Below, in pieces: positions 1-5,707 of a DNA stretch of 5,707 nt (its first letter is position 1; every line of letters starts with the position of its first letter). The DNA is taken from assembly GCA_049653045.1 (NCBI GenBank), contig JBASFN010000191.1, forward strand, positions 1 through 5,707. Reading direction: 5' to 3'. Source of the DNA: UBA7657 sp049653045 (lineage in GTDB: Bacteria; Pseudomonadota; Alphaproteobacteria; Micavibrionales; Micavibrionaceae). Below the pieces are notes generated by a model that was not told the DNA's origin, did no database searches, and saw only the letters and a program-made list of their open reading frames with translations. The position numbers and the translations under genes were made by a program.

Positions 1-37
1 CCTTAAGCGATTTTGCGCGGGGGATTTTGGAGGGGGT

Positions 38-1423
38 TTAGTAGAGGTTTTCGAGTAACGCAAAAACCGCTCTTAGCCCCGTGTCCGCGCCGCCCCTTGG
101 TCTTCCCGGTTTGCCGCTATGTTCCCAGGCGTAGACATCAAGGTGTATCCAGTCGGGTTTGCCGATGAGGAATCGCTCTAAAAATAAGGCGCTATACATC
201 AAATCGCCGGGAACGCCGGAGCTGTTGAGAATGTCGGCATTGGGGCTGTCGTTATGCTTGTGATAGGGCTGCCAGAGCGGCATCGGCCAGACGGGGTCTT
301 CGGCTTCAAATGAAATTTTCCTCAGTTTTTCCGCTAGTTTTTCGTTGTTGGAAAAAGCGGGGGGGATGTCTGGTCCTAGCGCGGCGCGCGCTGATCCCGT
401 CAGTGTCGCAAAATCAATGACAAGCTCCGGTTTTCCTTCGCAAGCATAAGTCAGGGCATCGGCAAGGATCAATCGGCCTTCTGCATCGGTATTGGTGTTT
501 TCAACCGTAATTCCTTTGCGGCTTTTGAAAATATCGCCGGGACGGTAGGAATAACCATCGACCGCGTTTTCAACCGTTGGGATAAGGATTCGTAAATTTA
601 TTTTAAGCCCCAGACTCATAATCATGTTTCCGAGTGCCAGAACATGCGCCGCGCCGCCCATGTCTTTTTTCATCAAAGCCATATTGCTGGATGGTTTGAT
701 GTTCACGCCGCCCGTATCAAACGCCACGCCCTTGCCGACAAGAGTGACTTTCGGGTGTTTTGCGTTCCCCCATGACAGGTCGATCAGGCGTGGACGGCGG
801 GGGCTGGATTGTCCGACGGCGTAAACCAGAGGAAAATTTTTGGTCAGCAATTCTTTGTCTCGGATGACATCGATTTTTGCCTTGTGCGTTTTGGCAAGTT
901 TTTTGGCGGCGTTTTCAATTTCCTCGGGTCCCATATCGTTGGCGGGCATATTGACCATATCCCGTACCATGAAGATGGATTGAGCGAACGCCGTAACACG
1001 CTTTTTGTCCGCTTTTTTGTCCCAGAGAAGGGAGGGCATCTGCCCGGATGATTTTTTGTAGGTGGCAAATCGGTAACAGGCCAAAGCCCATCCTGTATGC
1101 GCTGTGTCTATGTCCTTGGCTCCGATACCATCCAGGTAAAAGCTAGTGTCGCGCACAAATTCATCAGAAAAACTCCTGCCGATCAGATCGACCGCCGGGG
1201 CGATGTCGTAAAGGGAAAGGGGGGTGTTCACGCCGACCACAACACCGCCGGGAATAAGAACGGCCTTTCCGGGTTTTGCCGTAAATCCACGGTTTTTCAT
1301 GCCGTGCCGGACATCCTCTGGTTGTTTTTTCAGCCAGTCAGGAAAGGTCTTTTCCGTGACGGCAAAGACGGGAAGATGTGTATTTCTCTTTTTATCGAGG
1401 AGGATCGAGGCAATATCATTCAT
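38..1423 (-). CDS. M17 leucyl aminopeptidase family protein
   Basis: This is a cytosolic two-metal (usually Zn/Mn) aminopeptidase that removes N-terminal residues from peptides and takes part in peptide turnover. The 461-residue product has the two-domain M17 plan: a poorly conserved N-terminal domain (about 1-150) and a catalytic domain (about 180-455). The block VGKGVAFDTGG (219-229) gives ligands K221 and D226, and K233 is the catalytic lysine. D244 lies in KKDMGGAA, and NTDAEGRL (301-308) supplies D303, E305 and the catalytic R307. The spacings (5, 12, 23, 82, 84 and 86 residues from the first lysine) equal those known for bovine lens LAP, so the enzyme should be active. It is shorter than E. 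coli PepA (about 500 residues), mostly in the N-terminal domain. The ATG at 1423 is chosen because a strong Shine-Dalgarno lies upstream. It is divergent from the DTW gene. The exact peptide preference cannot be read from the sequence. Confidence 0.95.
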   Translation of the reverse strand: MNDIASILLDKKRNTHLPVFAVTEKTFPDWLKKQPEDVRHGMKNRGFTAKPGKAVLIPGGVVVGVNTPLSLYDIAPAVDLIGRSFSDEFVRDTSFYLDGIGAKDIDTAHTGWALACYRFATYKKSSGQMPSLLWDKKADKKRVTAFAQSIFMVRDMVNMPANDMGPEEIENAAKKLAKTHKAKIDVIRDKELLTKNFPLVYAVGQSSPRRPRLIDLSWGNAKHPKVTLVGKGVAFDTGGVNIKPSSNMALMKKDMGGAAHVLALGNMIMSLGLKINLRILIPTVENAVDGYSYRPGDIFKSRKGITVENTNTDAEGRLILADALTYACEGKPELVIDFATLTGSARAALGPDIPPAFSNNEKLAEKLRKISFEAEDPVWPMPLWQPYHKHNDSPNADILNSSGVPGDLMYSALFLERFLIGKPDWIHLDVYAWEHSGKPGRPRGGADTGLRAVFALLENLY

Positions 1424-1491
1424 ACGGTAATCATCTCCTTTTTTAAGATAAAAATACAGAGGGTTTTATTGGAATATGATAGGATCTCCCC
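1424..1491. promoter_or_regulatory. Short divergent intergenic region
   Basis: These 68 bp separate the start codons of two divergently transcribed genes, so both promoters must lie here or inside the opposite gene. The region carries the aminopeptidase ribosome-binding site and, for the DTW gene, AGGA at 1481-1484, 7 nt before its ATG. The middle is AT-rich (about 1438-1480). A TATGAT at 1475-1480 resembles a -10 box but sits too close to the DTW start to leave room for its ribosome-binding site in the transcript. I therefore do not assign a specific promoter. Confidence 0.4.
1430..1440 (-). promoter_or_regulatory. Extended Shine-Dalgarno of the M17 aminopeptidase gene
   Basis: On the minus strand these bases read AAGGAGATGAT. 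This matches the complement of the 16S rRNA tail (AAGGAGGTGAT) at 10 of 11 positions and ends 6 nt before the ATG at 1423. It fixes that start codon and suggests efficient translation. The ATG embedded in the motif is in a different frame and is not used. Confidence 0.75.
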
Positions 1492-2115
1492 ATGAGTGAA
1501 ACCTGCCCCCAATGTGAAAAGCCTCAGAATTTATGCGTTTGCGAGGCTGTTGCGCCCGTTGATAACCGTATTTTTGTTCTGATTTTACGTCACCCGCAAG
1601 AACAGGACAGAAAACTGGGCACGGCGCGGATCGCCACGCTCCAGCTTAAGAATTCTGCGCTTAAAACCGGCCTGTCATGGCCCAATCTGGTAAAGGCATC
1701 GGGCAAGGCGGGCGCAGACCCTAAAAAATGGGGGGTTTTGTATTTGGGAACGGCCAAAACATCCGAACCATTGCCCCCCGGTATTTTAAATGCCCTTACC
1801 AAAAAGGGAAATCCTGTTCCGGATCAGGATGAGATTTTAGAATCTCTGGAGGGGATTATCTTGTTGGATGGAACATGGCAACAGGCCAAGGCTCTGTGGT
1901 GGCGCAATGCGTGGATGCTAAAATGCAGGCGGCTTGTCCTTCAGCCCCCTACGGTTTCCCTGTACGGCAATCTTCGTAAGGAGCCGCGCCGGGAAAGCGT
2001 TTCAACGATTGAAGCGGCGGCATGGACGTTGGCGACGCTTGAGCATGACGAAAGTCTGATAGAAAAAATATTACCGCCGTTCCGGCTGCTGTTGAAAAAT
2101 GCGCGGAAGGGGTAG
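1492..2115 (+). CDS. DTW domain-containing tRNA-uridine aminocarboxypropyltransferase
   Basis: DTW-domain proteins (TapT/YfiP in E. coli, DTWD1/2 in humans) transfer the 3-amino-3-carboxypropyl group of S-adenosylmethionine to a tRNA uridine, giving acp3U. In this 207-residue product four cysteines near the N-terminus (C5, C8, C15, C17, as CPxC then CVC) form a probable zinc site. HPQE (34-37) and GTARI (43-47) match the conserved block after the first beta strand. DGTW (126-129) is the signature, followed by QAKALWWRN, and LRKEPRRESVSTIEAAA (161-177) is the C-terminal conserved block. All family landmarks are present and the length is normal. The ATG at 1492 has AGGA 7 nt upstream and lies just before the cysteine motif. 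The stop at 2115 is almost back to back with the end of the glycosyltransferase remnant on the other strand. The tRNA position modified (47 in E. coli, 20 in human tRNAs) cannot be inferred here. Confidence 0.92.
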   Translation: MSETCPQCEKPQNLCVCEAVAPVDNRIFVLILRHPQEQDRKLGTARIATLQLKNSALKTGLSWPNLVKASGKAGADPKKWGVLYLGTAKTSEPLPPGILNALTKKGNPVPDQDEILESLEGIILLDGTWQQAKALWWRNAWMLKCRRLVLQPPTVSLYGNLRKEPRRESVSTIEAAAWTLATLEHDESLIEKILPPFRLLLKNARKG

Positions 2116-2117
2116 GG

Positions 2118-2240
2118 CTATATTTTATAGAGCTTGATTTCCTCTGGGTGGAAAATAGAGGACTGGTTCTGGATATGAAAGGCGTGGTTGATTGGCCCTT
2201 CGGCATGACCAAATCCGTTTGAATGTAGTATTATAGGTAA
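2118..2240 (-). pseudogene. Out-of-frame C-terminal tail of the glycosyltransferase
   Basis: Beyond the stop at 2231-2233, a second frame on the same strand reads from about 2234 to a TAG at 2118-2120. It ends in SSIFHPEEIKLYKI, which resembles the usual GT4 C-terminus (a phenylalanine-containing 'F-x-P-E-x-I' helix followed by 'LY'). In the main frame, a single extra base near 2233-2236 would join the two and give about 378 residues, a normal GT4 length. The fused gene would then end 2 bp from the DTW stop, matching the tight convergent packing at the other end of the locus. The other two minus-strand frames here give sequence unlike a glycosyltransferase. This may be a true mutation or a base error; it was judged by eye only. 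Confidence 0.6.
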
Positions 2241-3253
2241 TCAATGCCGGCCGCAATATCGTCGATTGAGGCCGGATCGCAGGCATAGCCGATGGATTTT
2301 GTTTCAAAATAGCCATCAATTGCCCGTCCTTTGGAAAAGAGAACAGGAACACCGCAAAATAAGGCTTCGACATAAACAAGGCCGTATGTTTCTGAAAAGG
2401 AGGGCATAACTAATGCGGAATATTCGCTCATTATTTCTGGTAAACGATTATTTGTGATGGGGCCGCGAAAAATAATACGGTCTTCTATCCCGGCTTTTTC
2501 TATATCTTTTTTTATGCGAATCAGGCTGTCGGGATTCCCGCCGCCGTAAATGTCCAGAGTAAGCGAAGGTCTTTCAGATTTGAGTTTTTGAATGGCGCCG
2601 ATCAGACCGGCGACGTTTTTGTTTTTCCTGTCGCCAAACCGCATCAGTGTAATAAGCCTGTTTGATTTTGTTGGGCTGGAAGGTTTTAGGGAATCAAATC
2701 CCGGCAAAACGGGCAGGCATTGGCATTTGTTTTTTTCAAGGCCGATCAATCGATTAAAATGATCCACGACCCATGGGGCATAGGGGAAAACCAGTTTGGA
2801 CATTTTGGCAATTTCACGGTAACGGTGACGCAGATCGACTTTAATCTTGAGAACGGTTAAATCCGTCCCCCCTTGAATGTCGCAGACCAGGGGGCGGGAG
2901 AATTCGGCGGCGAGGCGTTGACCGATCAAGCCTTCAACCGTCAATTTATGCGCCTCGATCAGGTCGGGCACGATGTTTTTTTTCTTTAGGTCTTTGATAA
3001 TCCAGTCGGCCACGTCGTCGAGGCGTTTCTCCCAGAATAATCCCTTGGGCAGGGCGCTATAGGCAATCGCGGTGCGGTCTTCGCCGAACGCAATGTCAGC
3101 AATGCCGCGCCAGCCATTGACGCGGTTCAGGGAATAAACGACATGCCGGAATTCCGGCGTTGCCTCGACAAGGTTCAGGATTGCCCTGGTCTTGTCAGGT
3201 TGCAACGGATCCGGGTAGTCGTTGCTGATGTGCAGTATCACTGGTTTCATCAT
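2231..3253 (-). CDS. GT4-type glycosyltransferase, probably C-terminally truncated by a frameshift
   Basis: This is a GT-B fold, retaining nucleotide-sugar glycosyltransferase (group 1), expected to act at the cytoplasmic membrane face during surface polysaccharide assembly. The 340-residue frame opens with a Rossmann strand, ILHISNDYPDP (6-16). The C-terminal domain begins near LITLMRFGDRKN (190-201) and includes LDIYGGGN (223-230) and IIFRGPI (250-256). The donor-site block PSFSETYGLVYVEAL (274-288) has the E-x7-E pair E278/E286, followed by GVPVLFSKG. The ATG at 3253 has AGGA 6 nt upstream; a second ATG at 3250 is possible. Both lie inside the 3' end of the Wzy-like gene, so the two are likely translationally coupled. 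The frame ends abruptly at IDDIAAGIDYL, where homologues normally continue for about 30-40 more residues with a closing helix. A fitting tail is present in another frame (2118-2240). The donor and acceptor sugars cannot be named. Confidence 0.88.
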   Translation of the reverse strand: MMKPVILHISNDYPDPLQPDKTRAILNLVEATPEFRHVVYSLNRVNGWRGIADIAFGEDRTAIAYSALPKGLFWEKRLDDVADWIIKDLKKKNIVPDLIEAHKLTVEGLIGQRLAAEFSRPLVCDIQGGTDLTVLKIKVDLRHRYREIAKMSKLVFPYAPWVVDHFNRLIGLEKNKCQCLPVLPGFDSLKPSSPTKSNRLITLMRFGDRKNKNVAGLIGAIQKLKSERPSLTLDIYGGGNPDSLIRIKKDIEKAGIEDRIIFRGPITNNRLPEIMSEYSALVMPSFSETYGLVYVEALFCGVPVLFSKGRAIDGYFETKSIGYACDPASIDDIAAGIDYL

Positions 3254-4448
3254 CTTCAGTCCTATAGTTTAGTGCCAAAACAATCGCAAGAACGAGGGTG
3301 GTGGTGGTGGCGACTCCCTGAAACGCAATTGACTCGGTCATGCCGTTGATCAGGAGAAAGCTGATAAATCCGATATTCAGGGGTTCTTTAGATTTCAGAG
3401 AAAAATAGAGTTTCGTGCCCATCACCAGAATAAAGAAAAACAGGCCGACAAAACCAACGGATAATAGCACCTGCAGAAAGGAATTGTGGGCACTGGTCAC
3501 GCTTTCGCCGATGACTTTGCTTTCCGCCGGCAGGATGAATGTCGAGCTGCCATAGCCCCAGCCAAATATCGGCTTTTCACCGATCAGGCGGAATACGGTA
3601 TCCCAGATTTTAGATCGACCGGTTCCGGTTTTGATTTCTTCGGCCTCGCCCGAGCGTGCAATCAGGGAAAAAACAAAATCAAGATCGACCGTCGCAATAA
3701 AAATAATGGCAAGACATATGGCCGTAAAGAAGATCATAAGCCGCTGTGATGATAATTTAACAATTTTTCCGATGATGATTGCGCCGATGAGGGCAACCAT
3801 GGATGTTCGGCTGTTGCTCATTATCAGAGCAAAGAGGTTAAGGGCGACGAAAATCCAGTAGCGTAGGGGCAATCGTTTCGGCAGGTATTCCCGGTAGAAG
3901 TATAAAGCCATCAGGCACATGGCCGTTATGTAACCGACCGCGTTGGCCGTACCCGTGATGCCCGCCATTCTTTTGCCGGGCAGATGTAGGTTGCCATGCC
4001 ATTCCTTCATTCGTGCATAGTCCGGAATAACATAGTAGGCGATGATCGAAAGAGTGGCGACAAGCGTGCAGCCCAGAATAAGTTGGAGAACAATCTCGCT
4101 GTTGGTTAAAACCGATGATGCCAGAAAAAGTAGGCTGAAAACAGCGATCAAGGAGAAGAATGCAGCGAGGCTGTACAGAACGTTCGGAGAATAAAAGCAC
4201 GATGCGAAAATAATAATGAACAAAAAAATCTGGAAGATATTGTCAATTCGTACCATCTTTTTGAGCCAGAGACGGTAAAAATAGGTGCAGAATGCAAAAG
4301 TGATAGTCCATAGTCCCATTTTAATAATAACTTGAAAATCTATGGATTTATCTTCATATGCTCTTTGTCTAAATATTGTTTCTATAACAAAAACATTTAG
4401 AAATAGTAGTATTTTTGTCCATTTTTTAATAAAGCTTTTGGCAACCAT
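3195..4448 (-). CDS. O-antigen ligase/polymerase family (Wzy_C) membrane protein
   Basis: This is a polytopic inner-membrane enzyme of the WaaL/Wzy superfamily, which joins or polymerises undecaprenyl-linked glycans on the periplasmic side. The 417-residue product has about 10-12 hydrophobic segments (for example 11-25, 71-86, 92-112, 120-141, 168-184, 197-210, 217-230, 236-254, 325-350, 358-370 and 380-394). Family motifs are GKRMAGITGTANAVG (158-172), SNSRTSM (211-217), GTGRSKIWD (275-283), PIFGWGYGSS (293-302) before a periplasmic loop, and SAHNSFLQVLLSVGFVGL (319-336). H321 occupies the position of the essential loop histidine of WaaL. The ATG at 4448 has only a weak GGA 8 nt upstream. 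The stop lies 59 bp inside the glycosyltransferase, and the last 20 or so residues form a polar tail. Ligase, Wzy polymerase and protein O-oligosaccharyltransferase cannot be told apart from sequence alone. The first 80 codons are much more AT-rich than the rest. Confidence 0.87.
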   Translation of the reverse strand: MVAKSFIKKWTKILLFLNVFVIETIFRQRAYEDKSIDFQVIIKMGLWTITFAFCTYFYRLWLKKMVRIDNIFQIFLFIIIFASCFYSPNVLYSLAAFFSLIAVFSLLFLASSVLTNSEIVLQLILGCTLVATLSIIAYYVIPDYARMKEWHGNLHLPGKRMAGITGTANAVGYITAMCLMALYFYREYLPKRLPLRYWIFVALNLFALIMSNSRTSMVALIGAIIIGKIVKLSSQRLMIFFTAICLAIIFIATVDLDFVFSLIARSGEAEEIKTGTGRSKIWDTVFRLIGEKPIFGWGYGSSTFILPAESKVIGESVTSAHNSFLQVLLSVGFVGLFFFILVMGTKLYFSLKSKEPLNIGFISFLLINGMTESIAFQGVATTTTLVLAIVLALNYRTEDDETSDTAHQQRLPGSVAT

Positions 4449-4592
4449 TTTTATTTTCCATACTGCGCGGCTCTTTCGTACACTTTTTACAGGGCTTAAG
4501 CAATATAAATTAATTCAATACTTGTTGCTTTGATTTTTTTTAACTTGACCTAGTAAGTTATAATTCGTACTGAGCAGTGTAGAAACACTAGC
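4449..4592. promoter_or_regulatory. AT-rich divergent intergenic region with candidate promoter and inverted repeats
   Basis: These 144 bp lie between the start of the Wzy-like gene (minus) and the acyltransferase (plus), so both probably have promoters here. On the plus strand a perfect TATAAT lies at 4559-4564, but no good -35 box sits 16-18 nt before it (only a T-run); TTGACC at 4545-4550 is too close to pair with it. An inverted repeat, TAACTT (4541-4546) and AAGTTA (4555-4560) with an 8-nt gap, overlaps this putative promoter and could be an operator. A second hairpin (4574-4592) abuts the first ATG. GCTTAAGC (4494-4501) is a perfect 8-bp palindrome. These are sequence matches by eye with no statistical support. 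Confidence 0.3.
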
Positions 4593-5090
4593 ATGAGTTG
4601 CGTTGTAATGGCCATGAATTTAGACAGATTTAAAAAAATTCGCGACTTAATAATCAGAGTGCGACATATTTATTTTGTAAAAATATGGGGAATGGACATA
4701 GATCCAACGGCAAGATTTTCCCTTTCTGCAAAGTTGGATAAAACCTACCCATCTGGTATCCATATTGGTGCAGAAAGTTATGTTGCCTTTGGCACAAGTA
4801 TTCTAACGCATGATATGGTTCGAGGGCTTTATTTAGATACAAAAATCGGACGTCGTTGTTTTGTAGGGGCTCGTAGTTTGATTTTACCTGGAGTAACTGT
4901 AGGTGATGGTTCTATTGTTGCTGCGGGAAGTGTGGTGACTAAAGACGTGCCGCCGGGTTGTATTGTCGCAGGTAACCCTGCAAAAGTTATTCGTGAGAAC
5001 ATTGAGGTTGGTTTGTATGGAAGACTAAAAGAAGCAGATGAAAATGAAAAAAGATGTCTTGCAAAATCAGTAATGATAGAAAAAATTTAA
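4593..5090 (+). CDS. Hexapeptide-repeat (LbH) acyltransferase
   Basis: This is a probable cytoplasmic, trimeric O-acetyltransferase of the left-handed beta-helix type (serine/galactoside/xenobiotic acetyltransferase group), using acetyl-CoA to acylate a sugar or sugar nucleotide. The 165-residue product has a basic helical N-terminus (8-34). Helix rungs then follow the [LIV]-G-x-x-x-x pattern: IHIGAESYVAFG (56-67), IGRRCFVGARSLILPG (85-100), VTVGDGSIVAAGSVV (101-115). The typical ending PPGCIVAGNPAKVIR (120-134) is followed by a charged tail. H73 in LTHDM is the likely catalytic histidine. Three in-frame ATGs (4593, 4608, 4614) are possible and none has a clear Shine-Dalgarno; 4614, giving MNLDRFKK, looks most like a natural N-terminus. 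It is encoded opposite to the other polysaccharide genes, with a hand-counted GC of about 38% over 4621-5090, well below its neighbours, which suggests separate acquisition. The role in decorating the locus's glycan is inferred from context. Confidence 0.87.
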   Translation: MSCVVMAMNLDRFKKIRDLIIRVRHIYFVKIWGMDIDPTARFSLSAKLDKTYPSGIHIGAESYVAFGTSILTHDMVRGLYLDTKIGRRCFVGARSLILPGVTVGDGSIVAAGSVVTKDVPPGCIVAGNPAKVIRENIEVGLYGRLKEADENEKRCLAKSVMIEKI

Positions 5091-5094
5091 TATT

Positions 5095-5707
5095 CTAATT
5101 TTCTTGTTTTAGAAATTCCCTAATAGTTTTTATAGGTAGATTTTTGTTGGTGCAATAGGACACGGCCTTTTGAAATAGTTGCTCAGATGCGCCGTACCGC
5201 GACGGGTTGGCGGATACGTCATGGGTATAAAGGATGAGCCAGCCGTCCTCGCGGTCAACCTGATCGATCCGGTTAAAAATATCCTCGTGGGAATAACGCT
5301 CGTAAAATGGGACGCTTTTGAGGCAATGCCTGTCCAGCGTTCCCTGGTTGATGCCGGGAAGGATGCTGCGCGCCGATATGAAATTTTCCTTCATTACTTT
5401 TTTGGTTGCCGGACTCATGCCCCCTTGTGGATAGGCAAAGTGATCCATCCGGATGCCAAGCGCGGCGGCGGCCTTTTTGTTGGTGGCGCAGGACTCGGCG
5501 GCGCGTTTCCCTCCGACAAAGGAACAATTGATATGGTCATAGGTGTGACAGCCGATTTCGTGGCCTTTTTCCGATAGGGCGCGCACCATGTCTATCGAGG
5601 CGATTACGCCGCTTGGGCTGTCGGTTCCCAGCAAGTCAAAGCAGGTGTAAAATGTTCCCCGTGCGCCGTGATCTTCGAGGATTTTTGCGGCGTTTTCCCC
5701 GGCGGTT
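5095..5707 (-). CDS. Polysaccharide deacetylase family protein, N-terminus outside the window
   Basis: This is a NodB-homology (carbohydrate esterase 4-like) metal-dependent hydrolase that removes N- or O-acetyl groups from polysaccharides. The frame is open to the right edge, giving 203 visible residues. Numbering from that edge, NAAKILEDHGARGTFY (5-20) is the helix and strand after catalytic motif 1; the motif 1 aspartates themselves lie off the window. HTYDH (54-58) carries the two metal-binding histidines, FAYPQGG (90-96) is motif 3, and LILYTHD (157-163) holds the motif 5 histidine H162. A TTG at 5632-5634 would truncate the fold, so it is not the start. The gene probably lacks only a short N-terminal part, as motif 1 normally sits close before NAAKIL. 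Its stop is 4 bp from that of the acyltransferase, in convergent orientation with no terminator hairpin between. The last 20 or so codons (below about 5160) are AT-rich while the rest is GC-rich. Confidence 0.88.
   Translation of the reverse strand, partial: TAGENAAKILEDHGARGTFYTCFDLLGTDSPSGVIASIDMVRALSEKGHEIGCHTYDHINCSFVGGKRAAESCATNKKAAAALGIRMDHFAYPQGGMSPATKKVMKENFISARSILPGINQGTLDRHCLKSVPFYERYSHEDIFNRIDQVDREDGWLILYTHDVSANPSRYGASEQLFQKAVSYCTNKNLPIKTIREFLKQEN

Larger units (their letters stand above)
4200..5160. other. AT-rich compositional island
   Basis: Hand counts of 60-base blocks give about 28% GC at 4201-4260, 22% at 4321-4380, 20% at 4381-4440, 22% at 4501-4560, 38% over 4621-5090 and 28% at 5101-5160. 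Blocks outside give 48% at 4141-4200, 58% at 5161-5220, 55% at 5401-5460 and 68% at 5461-5520; three blocks in the aminopeptidase gene average 53%. The island covers the 5' end of the Wzy-like gene, the divergent intergenic region, the acyltransferase and the last codons of the deacetylase. This is common in surface-polysaccharide loci assembled by horizontal exchange. No transposase, direct repeats or tRNA were seen at its edges. Confidence 0.6.

Noticed and set aside
1..37. Possible start of another minus-strand gene downstream of the aminopeptidase
   Set aside because: Only 37 bases are visible, with no start codon plus ribosome-binding site that can be supported.
1097..1495. Plus-strand open frame of 132 codons over the start of the aminopeptidase
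   Set aside because: It lies antisense to a well-supported M17 coding region, shows no recognisable domain, and runs into the DTW start. It is a shadow frame.
2113..2118. Possible shared terminator between the convergent DTW and glycosyltransferase genes
   Set aside because: I found no GC-rich stem followed by a T-run here or in 2116-2230.
3297..3308. (GGT)4 trinucleotide repeat that could be a slippage tract
   Set aside because: It is only four units, encodes four threonines in a membrane segment, and changes in units of three would not shift the frame, so it is not a phase-variation switch.
3838..4200. Minus-strand open frame of 120 codons inside the Wzy-like gene
   Set aside because: It is the out-of-frame reading of a gene whose main frame carries the membrane segments and motifs. 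Its translation is not protein-like.
4426..4461. An 11-codon frame starting at ATG 4461 on the minus strand and overlapping the start of the Wzy-like gene
   Set aside because: A possible leader peptide, but it has no clear ribosome-binding site and no attenuator-like structure or codon run, and such short frames are expected by chance in AT-rich DNA.
5179..5577. Plus-strand open frame of 132 codons over the deacetylase
   Set aside because: It is antisense to conserved deacetylase motifs (HTYDH, FAYPQGG), and its translation shows no family features.

Overview
The window reads as a piece of a Gram-negative, probably alphaproteobacterial, chromosome where ordinary housekeeping genes meet a surface or exopolysaccharide biosynthesis locus. 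The taxonomic guess is an inference: it rests on the shorter, roughly 460-residue form of M17 aminopeptidase, on the version of the DTW-domain protein seen here, and on moderate GC content. I could not test it by a search.

Layout, left to right. (1) 1-37: no gene can be supported. (2) 38-1423, minus: an M17 leucyl aminopeptidase-family enzyme with every metal ligand and catalytic residue present at the family spacing. (3) 1424-1491: a 68-bp divergent intergenic region. (4) 1492-2115, plus: a DTW-domain tRNA-uridine aminocarboxypropyltransferase. (5) 2231-3253, minus: a GT4-type glycosyltransferase that stops just before its expected C-terminus. A good match to the missing tail continues in another frame down to 2118, so this gene looks frameshifted. 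(6) 3195-4448, minus: a polytopic membrane protein of the O-antigen ligase/polymerase (Wzy_C) family, overlapping the glycosyltransferase by 59 bp. (7) 4449-4592: an AT-rich divergent intergenic region. (8) 4593-5090, plus: a left-handed beta-helix (hexapeptide-repeat) acyltransferase. (9) 5095-5707, minus: a polysaccharide deacetylase whose N-terminus lies beyond the right edge.

Together the glycosyltransferase, the Wzy/WaaL-like membrane enzyme, the acyltransferase and the deacetylase supply typical steps of making and decorating a surface glycan: sugar addition, polymerisation or ligation, O-acylation and N-deacetylation. The glycan itself cannot be named from this window. The aminopeptidase and tRNA-modification genes are neighbours with no evident functional link to it.

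The most notable points are the probable C-terminal frameshift of the glycosyltransferase and a sharply AT-rich island at about 4200-5160. The island holds the strand-switched acyltransferase, and its right edge falls inside the deacetylase reading frame. I found no CRISPR array, tRNA, rRNA, insertion sequence or clearly new system.
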